From Leptolyngbya sp. FACHB-261 (GTDB lineage: Bacteria > Cyanobacteriota > Cyanobacteriia > FACHB-261): a stretch of 64,000 bases of DNA. The stretch's first letter is position 1. Each line of letters begins with the position of its first letter. The notes beneath the pieces are model-generated. The model was not told where the DNA came from, ran no database searches, and saw nothing but the letters and a program-made list of their open reading frames with translations. This document shows positions 18,001-25,557 of this stretch, one piece after another. Position numbers and translations under genes: made by a program. The DNA lies in the NCBI RefSeq assembly GCF_014696065.1, contig NZ_JACJPL010000026.1:744001-808000 (forward strand), in the 5' to 3' direction.

Positions 18001-18030
18001 CAATTTCTCAATAAAACTTTGGAGATCCAT
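15001..18030 (-). CDS. Methyltransferase/TPR/SPINDLY-type O-GlcNAc transferase-like protein (copy C)
   Basis: 1009 residues from ATG 18030 (MDLQSFIEK, aligning with the starts of copies A and B; an upstream ATG at 18072 would add 14 residues). Methyltransferase domain about 50-200 keeps GEIYCEIGCLQGAS and the canonical VYFYDGAHDYRSQ, so this copy is the best candidate for a working Methyltransf_24-like domain. TPRs about 255-545, then GT41 (about 645-1000): RIRIGYISPFFSQH, TTWGHPITSGSS, CQSLFKYLPQYDF. The donor loop reads WSGFNTAMEA where the other copies have WSGGNTTLEA. First gene of the three-gene minus-strand operon; its promoter faces the gene at 18264 across a 233-bp divergent region. 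Confidence 0.88.
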   Translation of the reverse strand: MDLQSFIEKLPGLYNNWKQTSIHPKSEVFQQLLTQVSGTTSVNALQLLNSAVGCLEPGEIYCEIGCLQGASLIGALLNHPNCMGYAVDNFSQFDALDENLDKLTDNLATFDLEAQVLLCQQDFEEFFADLHSISLEEKIGVYFYDGAHDYRSQLLGLLLVEPFLADQSLIALGGGHWESVQQVGWDFVAAHSHCKILPELSGWNNFLVLSWDKDQKHHYKWLELQKNHRPALIRSLIDLRAEQEQQTIDDLHRMAIKLHEQSHWVEAEQTYRQILSRCNNHADAWLNLGSLYYTTERYQEALTSLFKSLSLEPKNALLHYNFGLVLEKLGEFLQATEAYRQAIGLAPRLVDAYNNLGNLFLKVGRAEQAEIVYQQAVLANPEHYGSHLNLGNLLLSRGNYDAAIATYEKALELEPQKEDARHNLQVAFAAKENPVQACRHSAYNFFCQGNYVEAICQYQKLLELGEKDAKLYIALCACLVGLGREEEALDILREGIRLYPKERSLHTNLLVTLQEAGRTQEAIEAAVDASRLLPKDQFLELQQQLILPVLNDTPGEVLVYRQRFTEGLKRLSETTLDNSEDRENALEFLGSHHNFYLQYQGCDDLELQRLYGNFVQQVMMAQYPDWAQSRTLPSLKHGRIRIGYISPFFSQHSVARTTIGWLSHANKQDFEVFTYHVGRKADAMTQQFRLHSDHFQHIPDDLKSACEQIVADQLDILVFADIGMSPQMVQMSALRLAPIQCTTWGHPITSGSSAVDYFLSSDLMEPDNAQDHYSERLITLPNVSVAYPKPSLPRQTKKRSDFGLRDDTVLYLSCQSLFKYLPQYDFVFAEIARRVPQAQFAFLGSPKARVTQQFQRRLQRAFANISLKSEDYCVILPQQNDWHDFLRLNLVADIFLDTFSWSGFNTAMEAVACGLPIVTCPGQFMRGRHSFAVLKMLGITETVAKDESEYIEIAVKLALEEKWRCELRQRINNSHDRLYEDKVCVAALEDFYRAVVRQVSTERRVEQAL

Positions 18031-18263
18031 AACCACATCTTGCTGTCGAGCGTAGCTTTCTACTAGCCACATTGGTCTGGCTAGATCCCATCACACTGGA
18101 CAGGTGGACCGGAGGTCTGGGGGTCAGGCTACTCTATCACTGCTCCCACCTAGGATACTGAATGCTAGACTGCTTACCCTGGGCAGACTAAGCATTAGGT
18201 GAGGGAAGCCTTGCCCAGGGAAACCTATCTACGCCTCATGCTCACGCCGGCTCTGAACGAATC
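18031..18263. promoter_or_regulatory. Divergent promoter region with 9-bp inverted repeat
   Basis: This 233-bp spacer must hold the promoters of both the GT41 operon (minus) and the TPR-GH68 gene (plus). It carries a perfect inverted repeat CCCTGGGCA (18177-18185) / TGCCCAGGG (18212-18220) with a 26-base spacer. That could be an operator or a 5'-leader hairpin of the plus-strand gene. No T-run follows. Confidence 0.4.
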
Positions 18264-20453
18264 ATGAACTTCTTTGAAGTCCAAAAAGCGGCACAGACCT
18301 GCTTTATGCAGGCGAACTACCCGGATGCCATTAGTCTCTACGAGCAGTGCATCGCAATCGACGAGGTGGTCATCTCCAGTTATTGGTATCTTGGGCTCTC
18401 GTTTCTACTTCAAAACCAAGAACTGGAAGCTGAAACTGTTTGGTTTTCTGCTATCGCTCAAGCTCAAGCGGATCAAATTGATGCCTTAACTGAAGACTTA
18501 AGTCATGTCCTTAAGGCAGAAATAGCCAGACAAGTTCAGGCCGACAGCTTAGCGTCAGCCCAGAAGATCATTGACAAAATTGTAGAGTTCAATCCCGAAG
18601 ATTTTGAAACGCAGTGGTATCTTGGCAATCTTTTTCTAGCCCAACGAGAATTCCTGCCGGCGATTGAGCATTTTCAGAAGTGTTTGGAACTCAAATCTGA
18701 CTCTCCAGAAGCCTATTTCAATTTAGGCTATTGCTTCAAAGAGCTGGGAGACTTGGACAAAGCAATTTCAGCCTTCAAAACTGTGATCGAGCTTAAGCCC
18801 GAGCTGGCAGAAGCTTATCTGAATTTGGGCTATACCCTTAGGGATCGGGGCAACCTTGATTCAGCAATTGCAACTTTAGAGCAGGCCATTGCGATCAAGC
18901 CTGATTTTGCTGAGGCCTATTATAGTTTAGGGTTGGTCCACCGAGGGCTGAGTAAGCTTGACCAGGCAGCGGCCAGCTTAGAGCAGGCGATTGCCATTAG
19001 ACCAAGTTTTATTGAAGCACATTATCATTTGGGTTTCATTTGCCGGGACAAAGGCGATCTCGATACTGCAATTACTCATTTCGAAAAGGCAATAGAATTC
19101 CAGCCAGAATTACCTGAGCTTCATTGCAATCTAGGCCTTGTCCTAAGAGAAAGAGGCCACTTTGGTAGAGCAATTCTGAGCCTGGAAAAGGCAATTGCCT
19201 TAAATCCTGAATTGCCTGAAGCGCACTGCAACTTAGGTTTTACTTTTAGAGATATTAATGACCCAAGCCAGTCTATCCTCAGCCTTCGAAGAGCTATTGA
19301 GCTACGGCCCAACTTTCCTGAAGCCCACTGCGTTTTAGGTTTGAGCCTACGAGATCAAGGGGCACTCGACAAGGCGATCCATTATCTGCAGCACGCCATT
19401 ACACTCCAACCCAATCTTCAAGAAGCAGTTTGTGGGCTCAGGGAGATTATCAGCGCCCAGAAAGCAGGCTACTCGTTGAAACTAGAGCAGGGCTATGGAG
19501 TTTGGGACCCCTGGCTATTGAAGGATGGGGATGTCTACCGGCTCTTTTATTTGACTGCTAACAGGCAAGTTTTTCCATTCTGGAGTGTTGGTGAAATTGG
19601 CTCTGCTGTCTCAACCGATTTAGAAACCTGGCAGTACTTAGGAACTGCCCTGGAACCGAACAGCGAGTTTCCATGGCAAAGTGGCAGAATGCTAGCCGGT
19701 AGCGCTTACAAAGAGGATGGAACTTACTATCTCTTTTATTCGGCGGCTCCCCCCAGACCAGATACCCTGCGTGAGGGCATTGGTTTGGCAGTCTCAACTG
19801 ATGCCATACATTGGCATCGCTCCTCTGATCAACTGATTATGCCAGATTCTCGTTTCTACATCTCGACTTGGCACCCACTCATTCGGGAGGGAATGCATAC
19901 TCCTTGGCGGGATCCCTATGTCATTCAAGATCCTAATACTGGCAAATATTACTTGTTCATGAGTGCTGCTGGCAGAGGCGACTCCAAATTTAACGGTTGC
20001 ATCGGCTTGGCGGTGGCCGATAAAATCGACGGTCCCTATGAAGTTTTACCACCCGCAGCCTACCCTGTGATTGATCAGCTTGGCGAGGGAATTTACTATG
20101 AAATGGAACGGCCTCAGGTAATCTACAACCACGGTTTGTACTATCTCTTTTTCTCGGTTGGGCCAACCTTTATTAACCCGAAGTGGATTGACAAGGTAGG
20201 CATTGATCAGATTACCGGCTCTTCTTTGCACTGCTATGTCTCCGAGCAAATTACAGGGCCTTTTCAACCCATTGCTCCAAAACCAATTGTGAAGGGCAGT
20301 GACAAAACTGGCCTCTATGGCACCAATTTCATCCAAGGACCAGACGGCGAATTCTTTGCCTACGGTTGTTACTTCAAGTCCTTCACTCTAGAAGTTTCCC
20401 CGCGCTTTCCCGTTCGCTGGCAACCCGATTCCATTGAGATTTTGGTCAGCTAA
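18264..20453 (+). CDS. TPR protein fused to a GH68-like (clan GH-J) five-bladed propeller domain
   Basis: 729 residues. Residues 1-95 form the same N-terminal module as the protein at 6978 (YEQCI, SSYWYLGLSFLLQNQELEAE). Seven or eight well-formed TPRs follow (about 105-395; AEAYLNLGYTLRDRGNLDSA type). From about 405 a propeller domain carries VWDPWLL (Asp415), TPWRDPYV (Asp550) and YYEMERPQV (Glu615). These match the nucleophile, transition-state Asp (RDP) and acid/base Glu (ERP) of GH68/GH32/GH43 enzymes; ERPQ is most like Gram-negative GH68 levansucrases. No signal peptide is present, so it appears cytosolic, odd for a fructan enzyme. Activity could be hydrolysis, transglycosylation or sugar binding; only the fold and triad are supported. 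Confidence 0.8.
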   Translation: MNFFEVQKAAQTCFMQANYPDAISLYEQCIAIDEVVISSYWYLGLSFLLQNQELEAETVWFSAIAQAQADQIDALTEDLSHVLKAEIARQVQADSLASAQKIIDKIVEFNPEDFETQWYLGNLFLAQREFLPAIEHFQKCLELKSDSPEAYFNLGYCFKELGDLDKAISAFKTVIELKPELAEAYLNLGYTLRDRGNLDSAIATLEQAIAIKPDFAEAYYSLGLVHRGLSKLDQAAASLEQAIAIRPSFIEAHYHLGFICRDKGDLDTAITHFEKAIEFQPELPELHCNLGLVLRERGHFGRAILSLEKAIALNPELPEAHCNLGFTFRDINDPSQSILSLRRAIELRPNFPEAHCVLGLSLRDQGALDKAIHYLQHAITLQPNLQEAVCGLREIISAQKAGYSLKLEQGYGVWDPWLLKDGDVYRLFYLTANRQVFPFWSVGEIGSAVSTDLETWQYLGTALEPNSEFPWQSGRMLAGSAYKEDGTYYLFYSAAPPRPDTLREGIGLAVSTDAIHWHRSSDQLIMPDSRFYISTWHPLIREGMHTPWRDPYVIQDPNTGKYYLFMSAAGRGDSKFNGCIGLAVADKIDGPYEVLPPAAYPVIDQLGEGIYYEMERPQVIYNHGLYYLFFSVGPTFINPKWIDKVGIDQITGSSLHCYVSEQITGPFQPIAPKPIVKGSDKTGLYGTNFIQGPDGEFFAYGCYFKSFTLEVSPRFPVRWQPDSIEILVS

Positions 20454-20529
20454 CCTAAGTTGGCTGGGAACCCATAAGGCTTGGGACACAAGCTTTGGAG
20501 ACAATAGCCCTAAGCTCTGACAAAATGCC

Positions 20530-21297
20530 ATGAAACGACTTTCCCTGTTGCTGAATTTGGTGGTTATTGGTATCACCACAGTGGCTGTTGGTGGCCTACA
20601 AGCTGCACGCTTGAGCCAGACCCTTAGAACAACCGATGAAAATCCCCAGCAGGCAGTTGAGCAGGAAAAAATCCGCTTGGCAGCTTTGCATAAAGTGCCG
20701 AGCATGGGATTTGACAACCTGATCGCAGACTGGGCATTTTTAGGCTTCTTGCAATACTTCGGTGACGAGCAAGCCCGCCAAGCGACGGGTTATGAGCTGA
20801 GCGGAGACTACTTCGACATCATCATCGGACGCGATCCGCAATTTCTGCTGGCTTATTTGTTTGTCTCGACTAGTACATCGATGTATGCAGCGCAGCCTGC
20901 CCGGTCGGTTGCGATTCTGAGCCATGGCCTAGAATCGCTCTCACCCGAGGCAACTCCAGAAGCCTATCTAGTCTGGCGTTACAAAGCCATTGACCAACTG
21001 CTGTTTCTGGGTGATCGGCAGGGGGGAGCGGCATCCTTTGCGCAGGCGGCTAATTGGGCTGAGCGCTTCGCCCATGATCCAACTGCTGCTGCAGTCTCGC
21101 GCCAGACTGCTCAATTTCTGCAAGGGGGTCGTGACTTGCGTGCTGCCCAAATGAGTGCTTGGACTATGGTGCTCACGCAGGCAGTGGATGAGCGGACTGC
21201 TGCGATTGCACGACAGCAAATTCTAGACTTGGGTGGCCAGATCAAGCAGAAACCAGATGGTTCGTGGGGGGTGAGTTTGCCGCCCCGTCCTCAATGA
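20530..21297 (+). CDS. Conserved membrane-anchored protein of unknown function
   Basis: 255 residues. An N-terminal hydrophobic segment (LLLNLVVIGITTVAVGGLQAA) looks like a signal anchor, followed by an Ala/Gln-rich helical domain with the striking stretch VPSMGFDNLIADWAFLGFLQ and TPR-like helices (RSVAILSHGLESL, RQGGAASFAQAANWAERF). It ends 15 bp from the convergent O-antigen ligase gene. I cannot assign a family. The location suggests a role in the envelope or polysaccharide assembly (inference). Confidence 0.65.
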   Translation: MKRLSLLLNLVVIGITTVAVGGLQAARLSQTLRTTDENPQQAVEQEKIRLAALHKVPSMGFDNLIADWAFLGFLQYFGDEQARQATGYELSGDYFDIIIGRDPQFLLAYLFVSTSTSMYAAQPARSVAILSHGLESLSPEATPEAYLVWRYKAIDQLLFLGDRQGGAASFAQAANWAERFAHDPTAAAVSRQTAQFLQGGRDLRAAQMSAWTMVLTQAVDERTAAIARQQILDLGGQIKQKPDGSWGVSLPPRPQ

Positions 21298-21312
21298 GCA
21301 ACTTGGGAACCT

Positions 21313-23970
21313 TTAAACAGGGGCAGGTCTGCCGATACCTAGCAACTCAGCTTGAGCCGCAACGACAAAGCGGGCATAGGCTGGAAAATCCTGAAAGGCT
21401 TGTGAGGTTGGAAACAACTGGAGCTGCTCAACCAGAACACAGCTATTGAAGTAGAGCGGTAGCGGCACATCGGTCATCCCAGTAGTGTTGCGGTAGCCGA
21501 AATAGCCGATATCCCCCAGACCGCGTGCCGAGCGCGTATCGATTGAGCGCAACCATAGCCGCAAATCTCTGATTTGCAGTGAGGCCAAGACCTGCTCGCG
21601 ATTGTCTTCTGGATAGGCTGCTAGCTCCTGACCATATCGCTTTGGATTACTCCAGGCGCGTAATAGCTTCGCCCCCAATTCCAACTCTGGAGGTACCTGC
21701 TCCAGCACCCGTAGGGCCTCTGCCGTCTTGCCGGCGTCGAGCAGTAGCAGGGCATGGGCGGTCGGGTTTAGCCGGTTGAGGTCAATCTCTCCTAAGGGGC
21801 GCTGGTTGAACCAACGCAACAGCACCCAGTCCTGGTAAATGGGGTTATAAGTAGCTGCTGCGGCAACTTGCCCACTGCTGGGCGCAGTTGCGTTACGGGC
21901 TGGGGGGAGCCCTGCTAGAAACTGCTCATGTAGATTCAAGCTCTGCTCTAGCACCGCTGGGTAGAGGGCTGCCTGAGCCGATGAAGACCAGACTGGCGCA
22001 GTCAGAACACCGGGATTAACGAAGCTTTCCAAGGCATAGGCAGCCACGGCTCGTTCTCGCTGCCCGGATGCTAGTTCTGCCTGGCCCAGGTGGTAGTAGG
22101 TTAGCGGCGTGAGCGGTTGCAATTGAACCGCACGTGTAAGGCTCTCGACTGCTCGCTTGGGATTTTGGTCGAGAATCAAGCGCCCTAGGTACTCATTAAA
22201 GAAAGCATCGTTCGGTGCTGTCTGCACGGCATAGCCCATGTACTGAATGGCAATGCGGTTGAGGTCTTGCTTTAGCGCATCATCGTTGGTGATGCCATTG
22301 CGCAGTAGTTGCAGATAGGCAGCTAACTGAAAGTCGTAGTAGGGATCCCAGGGAACGAGCTGTCCGGCCTTTGACCACTGGCTGTAGAAGCCCTGCAAGT
22401 CATTGCGCCGAAAGTTCGCGACTGCCTGCTGCCCCAGATACATTGCCTGTGTAACCGGCAACCAGACCAGCAGCATCACTAGCAACCCACCGATCACGAC
22501 CAAATTGACCAGGCGTTGCCGAGGTTGGGGTATGAATCTGCCGATAGCAGAATCAGCTGGTAAATACTGGCGTCCCAGACTTGCCAACATGACGGTCAGA
22601 GCTACCAGCAACGAGCTGATCGGGATATTCTCCAACTGAAAATCAGTGAGGCTGCTGACGATGTAGATTAACAGTCCTCCGCCAATGCCGTAGAGCTGCC
22701 AAAGGTCCCTTTGAGCCCGTTCTAAGTTCGCTATCGGGCCCTGGTGCAGTCTTGCCCAAAGCCGCCCCCAGAGGCGCGCGAGGAGGACTATCCACAATAG
22801 ATAGACCCCAAACCCCAGCAAGCCCAGTTCAGCTAGTAGGTGCACGGGGGTGCAGTGCATCTGCTGCACGTTGCTTGCTGTCTGGCCTGCCTCAATGGGG
22901 TGGTAAAGGTCGTAGAGGCGAAAGGTGTTGCCAGGGCCAATGCCAGTGACAGGCGAGGTTTGCCACAGTCGCAAGCCAGTCTGGATGGTGACGAAGCGGA
23001 ACACAATATTGCCATCTAACCCGCCAGAGAGCGGCGCAGACACCATGCGCTGTGCACGGGGACTGCTGAGAGCAAAGCCAATGGCACCCACTAGCATCAA
23101 GCCACTGAAGCCGATGACACGCCAGCGATGCTTGCCACTATGGCTCAGAATGCTCACGAGGGCCGCAGCTACAGCCAAGGCTAGCAGCCCCAAGATGCCG
23201 CCCCGCGAGCCAGTCACGATCAGGGCAGTGCCAACCAGTCCACCTCCCGAAAGCCAAGCCCAACGCCAGTGATCGCGACGTTGCACACCCAGGGCTAATA
23301 CCACGGCCAGCACTAAACCCAGATAGCCAGCAGTCAGATTGTGGTGGCCTAGGGGCATGGGATTGACCAGAGCATCGCCATCCTGCAACGTCTCTCGAAT
23401 CGGCCACCACAAAATCAAGCTCTCAAGACTGGTCAAGATGCCTAAACCACCCATTAGCTCTAGCAAACGCTGACGTTGGCTACTTGCCCCTGCTCCTGTC
23501 TGTGCGCCTATGTCTATTTCTGTCCCCGTCTGTGCTCCTGTCTCTGAACTACTAAACCACTGGTTGAGACTGTAGAGCATGGCCGCATAGCCACAAGCCA
23601 TGACCACGTACCACACTGCCGGTTGCACATAGGATGCGAACAGCGCCGAGAGGACTAGACTGAGTAGCCCTAAGCCCGCTACCCAATCCAAGCCATTGCC
23701 CAATCCGCGCAAGCTCTGCTGAGCCCGGAGTTGCAGCAGCCCCCACAGACCGAAGCTCAAAAAGCCGAGCTGCCAAACTGCAACCCAGGGCCAGCGCACC
23801 ATTTGGCCGTAGCTGTTAGGCAGTACAGTAAAGAGCACTACCATCAGCAATCCGAAGCCTGCTGCTATTCGCCCCACAGCTGTCCAGGCCACGCCCTGAC
23901 TGGAGTGAGCTGTAGATTCCACTTGCCTAGAGCTGCCGGTAGGCTCTAGTTCAGAAGGATCAGGGTTCAT
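21313..23970 (-). CDS. O-antigen ligase/Wzy-like membrane protein with C-terminal TPRs
   Basis: 885 residues. The first ~480 are polytopic (about 11-12 membrane helices) and contain Wzy_C-type signatures: LIVTGSRGGILGLLAL and a large periplasmic loop starting ITGIGPGNTFRLYDLYHP with a conserved QMHCTPVHLLAELGLLG. These mark O-antigen ligases, oligosaccharyl-transferring PglL/ComP types and polymerases. The C-terminal ~400 residues are soluble and include TPR pairs (FFNEYLGRLILDQNPKRAV, TYYHLGQAELASGQRERAV). Since pilin-modifying O-oligosaccharyltransferases belong to this superfamily, it is a candidate for en bloc glycan transfer, but polymer ligase is equally possible. Confidence 0.82.
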   Translation of the reverse strand: MNPDPSELEPTGSSRQVESTAHSSQGVAWTAVGRIAAGFGLLMVVLFTVLPNSYGQMVRWPWVAVWQLGFLSFGLWGLLQLRAQQSLRGLGNGLDWVAGLGLLSLVLSALFASYVQPAVWYVVMACGYAAMLYSLNQWFSSSETGAQTGTEIDIGAQTGAGASSQRQRLLELMGGLGILTSLESLILWWPIRETLQDGDALVNPMPLGHHNLTAGYLGLVLAVVLALGVQRRDHWRWAWLSGGGLVGTALIVTGSRGGILGLLALAVAAALVSILSHSGKHRWRVIGFSGLMLVGAIGFALSSPRAQRMVSAPLSGGLDGNIVFRFVTIQTGLRLWQTSPVTGIGPGNTFRLYDLYHPIEAGQTASNVQQMHCTPVHLLAELGLLGFGVYLLWIVLLARLWGRLWARLHQGPIANLERAQRDLWQLYGIGGGLLIYIVSSLTDFQLENIPISSLLVALTVMLASLGRQYLPADSAIGRFIPQPRQRLVNLVVIGGLLVMLLVWLPVTQAMYLGQQAVANFRRNDLQGFYSQWSKAGQLVPWDPYYDFQLAAYLQLLRNGITNDDALKQDLNRIAIQYMGYAVQTAPNDAFFNEYLGRLILDQNPKRAVESLTRAVQLQPLTPLTYYHLGQAELASGQRERAVAAYALESFVNPGVLTAPVWSSSAQAALYPAVLEQSLNLHEQFLAGLPPARNATAPSSGQVAAAATYNPIYQDWVLLRWFNQRPLGEIDLNRLNPTAHALLLLDAGKTAEALRVLEQVPPELELGAKLLRAWSNPKRYGQELAAYPEDNREQVLASLQIRDLRLWLRSIDTRSARGLGDIGYFGYRNTTGMTDVPLPLYFNSCVLVEQLQLFPTSQAFQDFPAYARFVVAAQAELLGIGRPAPV

Positions 23971-24071
23971 AATTTGACCTGGGGCAGAAGACCCTCCCAG
24001 CGTACCCCGCTGCCCGAGCCAGTCTCAAACCCCAGCTTGAACCGGCCAGAAGATTGAGCACGAATGACGAC

Positions 24072-25403
24072 ATGAGTGATTTACCACCAGAACTTCTAGA
24101 GAAGATCAGACAACAATTTGAGTTTTCTCCCTATCCCAAAACACCTTTGGAGCAGTCGCCCAAAGACAATGTCAATCTGCTGTTTATCCATAATCTGGTT
24201 ACTTCCTTTTATTTGAAAGATCAGAGGGTGGTTCAGACCCAAGGCAAATTCATTCTGGATGCAGGTTGTGGCAGTGGCTATAAATCTCTAGTGCTTGCGG
24301 TTGCCAATCCAGGAGCAACCATCATCGGCATTGATTTATCAGAAGAATCGGTTGATCTAGCTCGTAAGCGCCTGGAGTACCACGGCTTTGATGACCTGCG
24401 ATTCCATGCGCTTGCTATCGAGGATTTGCCCCAACTTAATGTGACTTTTGACTACATCAACTGTGACGAGGTTCTTTACCTAACGCCAGATCCAACCACC
24501 GCACTTAAGGCGATGGCATCTGTGCTTAGGCCAGGCGGTATCTTGCGGACAAATCTACACAGTTACTACCAAAGAATTCCCTATTTTCGGGCTCAGCAGA
24601 TTTTCAAGATGATGGGCTTAATGGATGAAAGCCCAAAAGATTTAGAAGCCGAAATAGTTGGGGATATTATGAGAGCTTTGAAAGGCCAGGTTCGAACCAA
24701 ATTAGAAACTTGGGAAGCTCAGCACGAGGGAGAACAAGGGAAAGCCTCTATTCTCATGAACTATCTACTGCAAGGCGACAAAGGCTACACTGTGCCTGAA
24801 ATGTTTTCGGCGCTCAAAGCAGCAGACCTGGAATTTCTCAGTATGGTGAACTGGCGGAGCTGGGAAATACTCGAACTGTTTCAAAATCCAAACGAGCTGC
24901 CGATGTTACTCGAAATGGGTTTGCCAGACTTAACGGTAGAAGAACGCTTGCAGCTGTTTGATTTGCTGCATCCCGTTCACCGTTTACTGGACTTTTGGTG
25001 TGCTCATCCAGGTCAGGCGCAGCAGCCAAGACTGATTCAAGATTGGCAGGCTAGTGATTGGCAAAACGTTCAAGTTCACCTACATCCACAACTCAAAACA
25101 GAGAGCTTGCGGCAAGAGCTGAGAGATGCGATTATAACTCAACGCCCTTTTGAGATTAGCAAGTATCTCACCGCTGCAGTGGGGGGGGCTATTTTGCTAG
25201 ACACTATCTCGGCTAGCTGTATTCTATTGTTGTGGGATGCGCCAGTGGCGTTCCCGAGGCTAGTTGACCATTGGCTTAAGTTGAAACCCCTAGACCTCCT
25301 GACTCTGCAACCAACGACAGAAACAGAAGCTCAAATACAGCTCCAGCAGCTCTTAACTCGATTAGAGACTTTTCTCTATGTACTTCTAGAAATACAAAGT
25401 TGA
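24072..25403 (+). CDS. SAM-dependent class I methyltransferase with C-terminal extension
   Basis: 443 residues from ATG 24072 (MSDLPPELL; a TTG at 24054 is an alternative). Begins with a conserved DLPPELLEKIRQQFEFSPYP segment, then Rossmann methyltransferase motif I ILDAGCGSGYKS, acidic motif II (IGIDLSEESVDLA) and post-motif VLRPGGILRTNLHS. The last ~200 residues (EMFSALKAADLEFLSMVNW onward) form an extra helical domain. The family is common in cyanobacteria beside TPR/glycosyltransferase genes and its substrate is unknown. A small molecule or a protein linked to the glycan locus is possible (inference). Confidence 0.8.
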   Translation: MSDLPPELLEKIRQQFEFSPYPKTPLEQSPKDNVNLLFIHNLVTSFYLKDQRVVQTQGKFILDAGCGSGYKSLVLAVANPGATIIGIDLSEESVDLARKRLEYHGFDDLRFHALAIEDLPQLNVTFDYINCDEVLYLTPDPTTALKAMASVLRPGGILRTNLHSYYQRIPYFRAQQIFKMMGLMDESPKDLEAEIVGDIMRALKGQVRTKLETWEAQHEGEQGKASILMNYLLQGDKGYTVPEMFSALKAADLEFLSMVNWRSWEILELFQNPNELPMLLEMGLPDLTVEERLQLFDLLHPVHRLLDFWCAHPGQAQQPRLIQDWQASDWQNVQVHLHPQLKTESLRQELRDAIITQRPFEISKYLTAAVGGAILLDTISASCILLLWDAPVAFPRLVDHWLKLKPLDLLTLQPTTETEAQIQLQQLLTRLETFLYVLLEIQS

Positions 25404-25557
25404 TCTTTGCATATGCTGATTTGGAGTGCTGATTTGGCGTAGCGCTCTGTTGGACTTTCACAAGCCTACCTCCCCATTTCCGGGCATGCGCAGTACGCCC
25501 ATCCTGGCAAAATGTTAAGGCAGGGCGAGAGGCTGAACCTTAGGGGAGAAACGGGCC

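Noticed and set aside
25404-25557. Possible glmS ribozyme in the glmS leader.
   Set aside because: No ribozyme core was recognised, and the ribozyme is typical of Firmicutes, not cyanobacteria.
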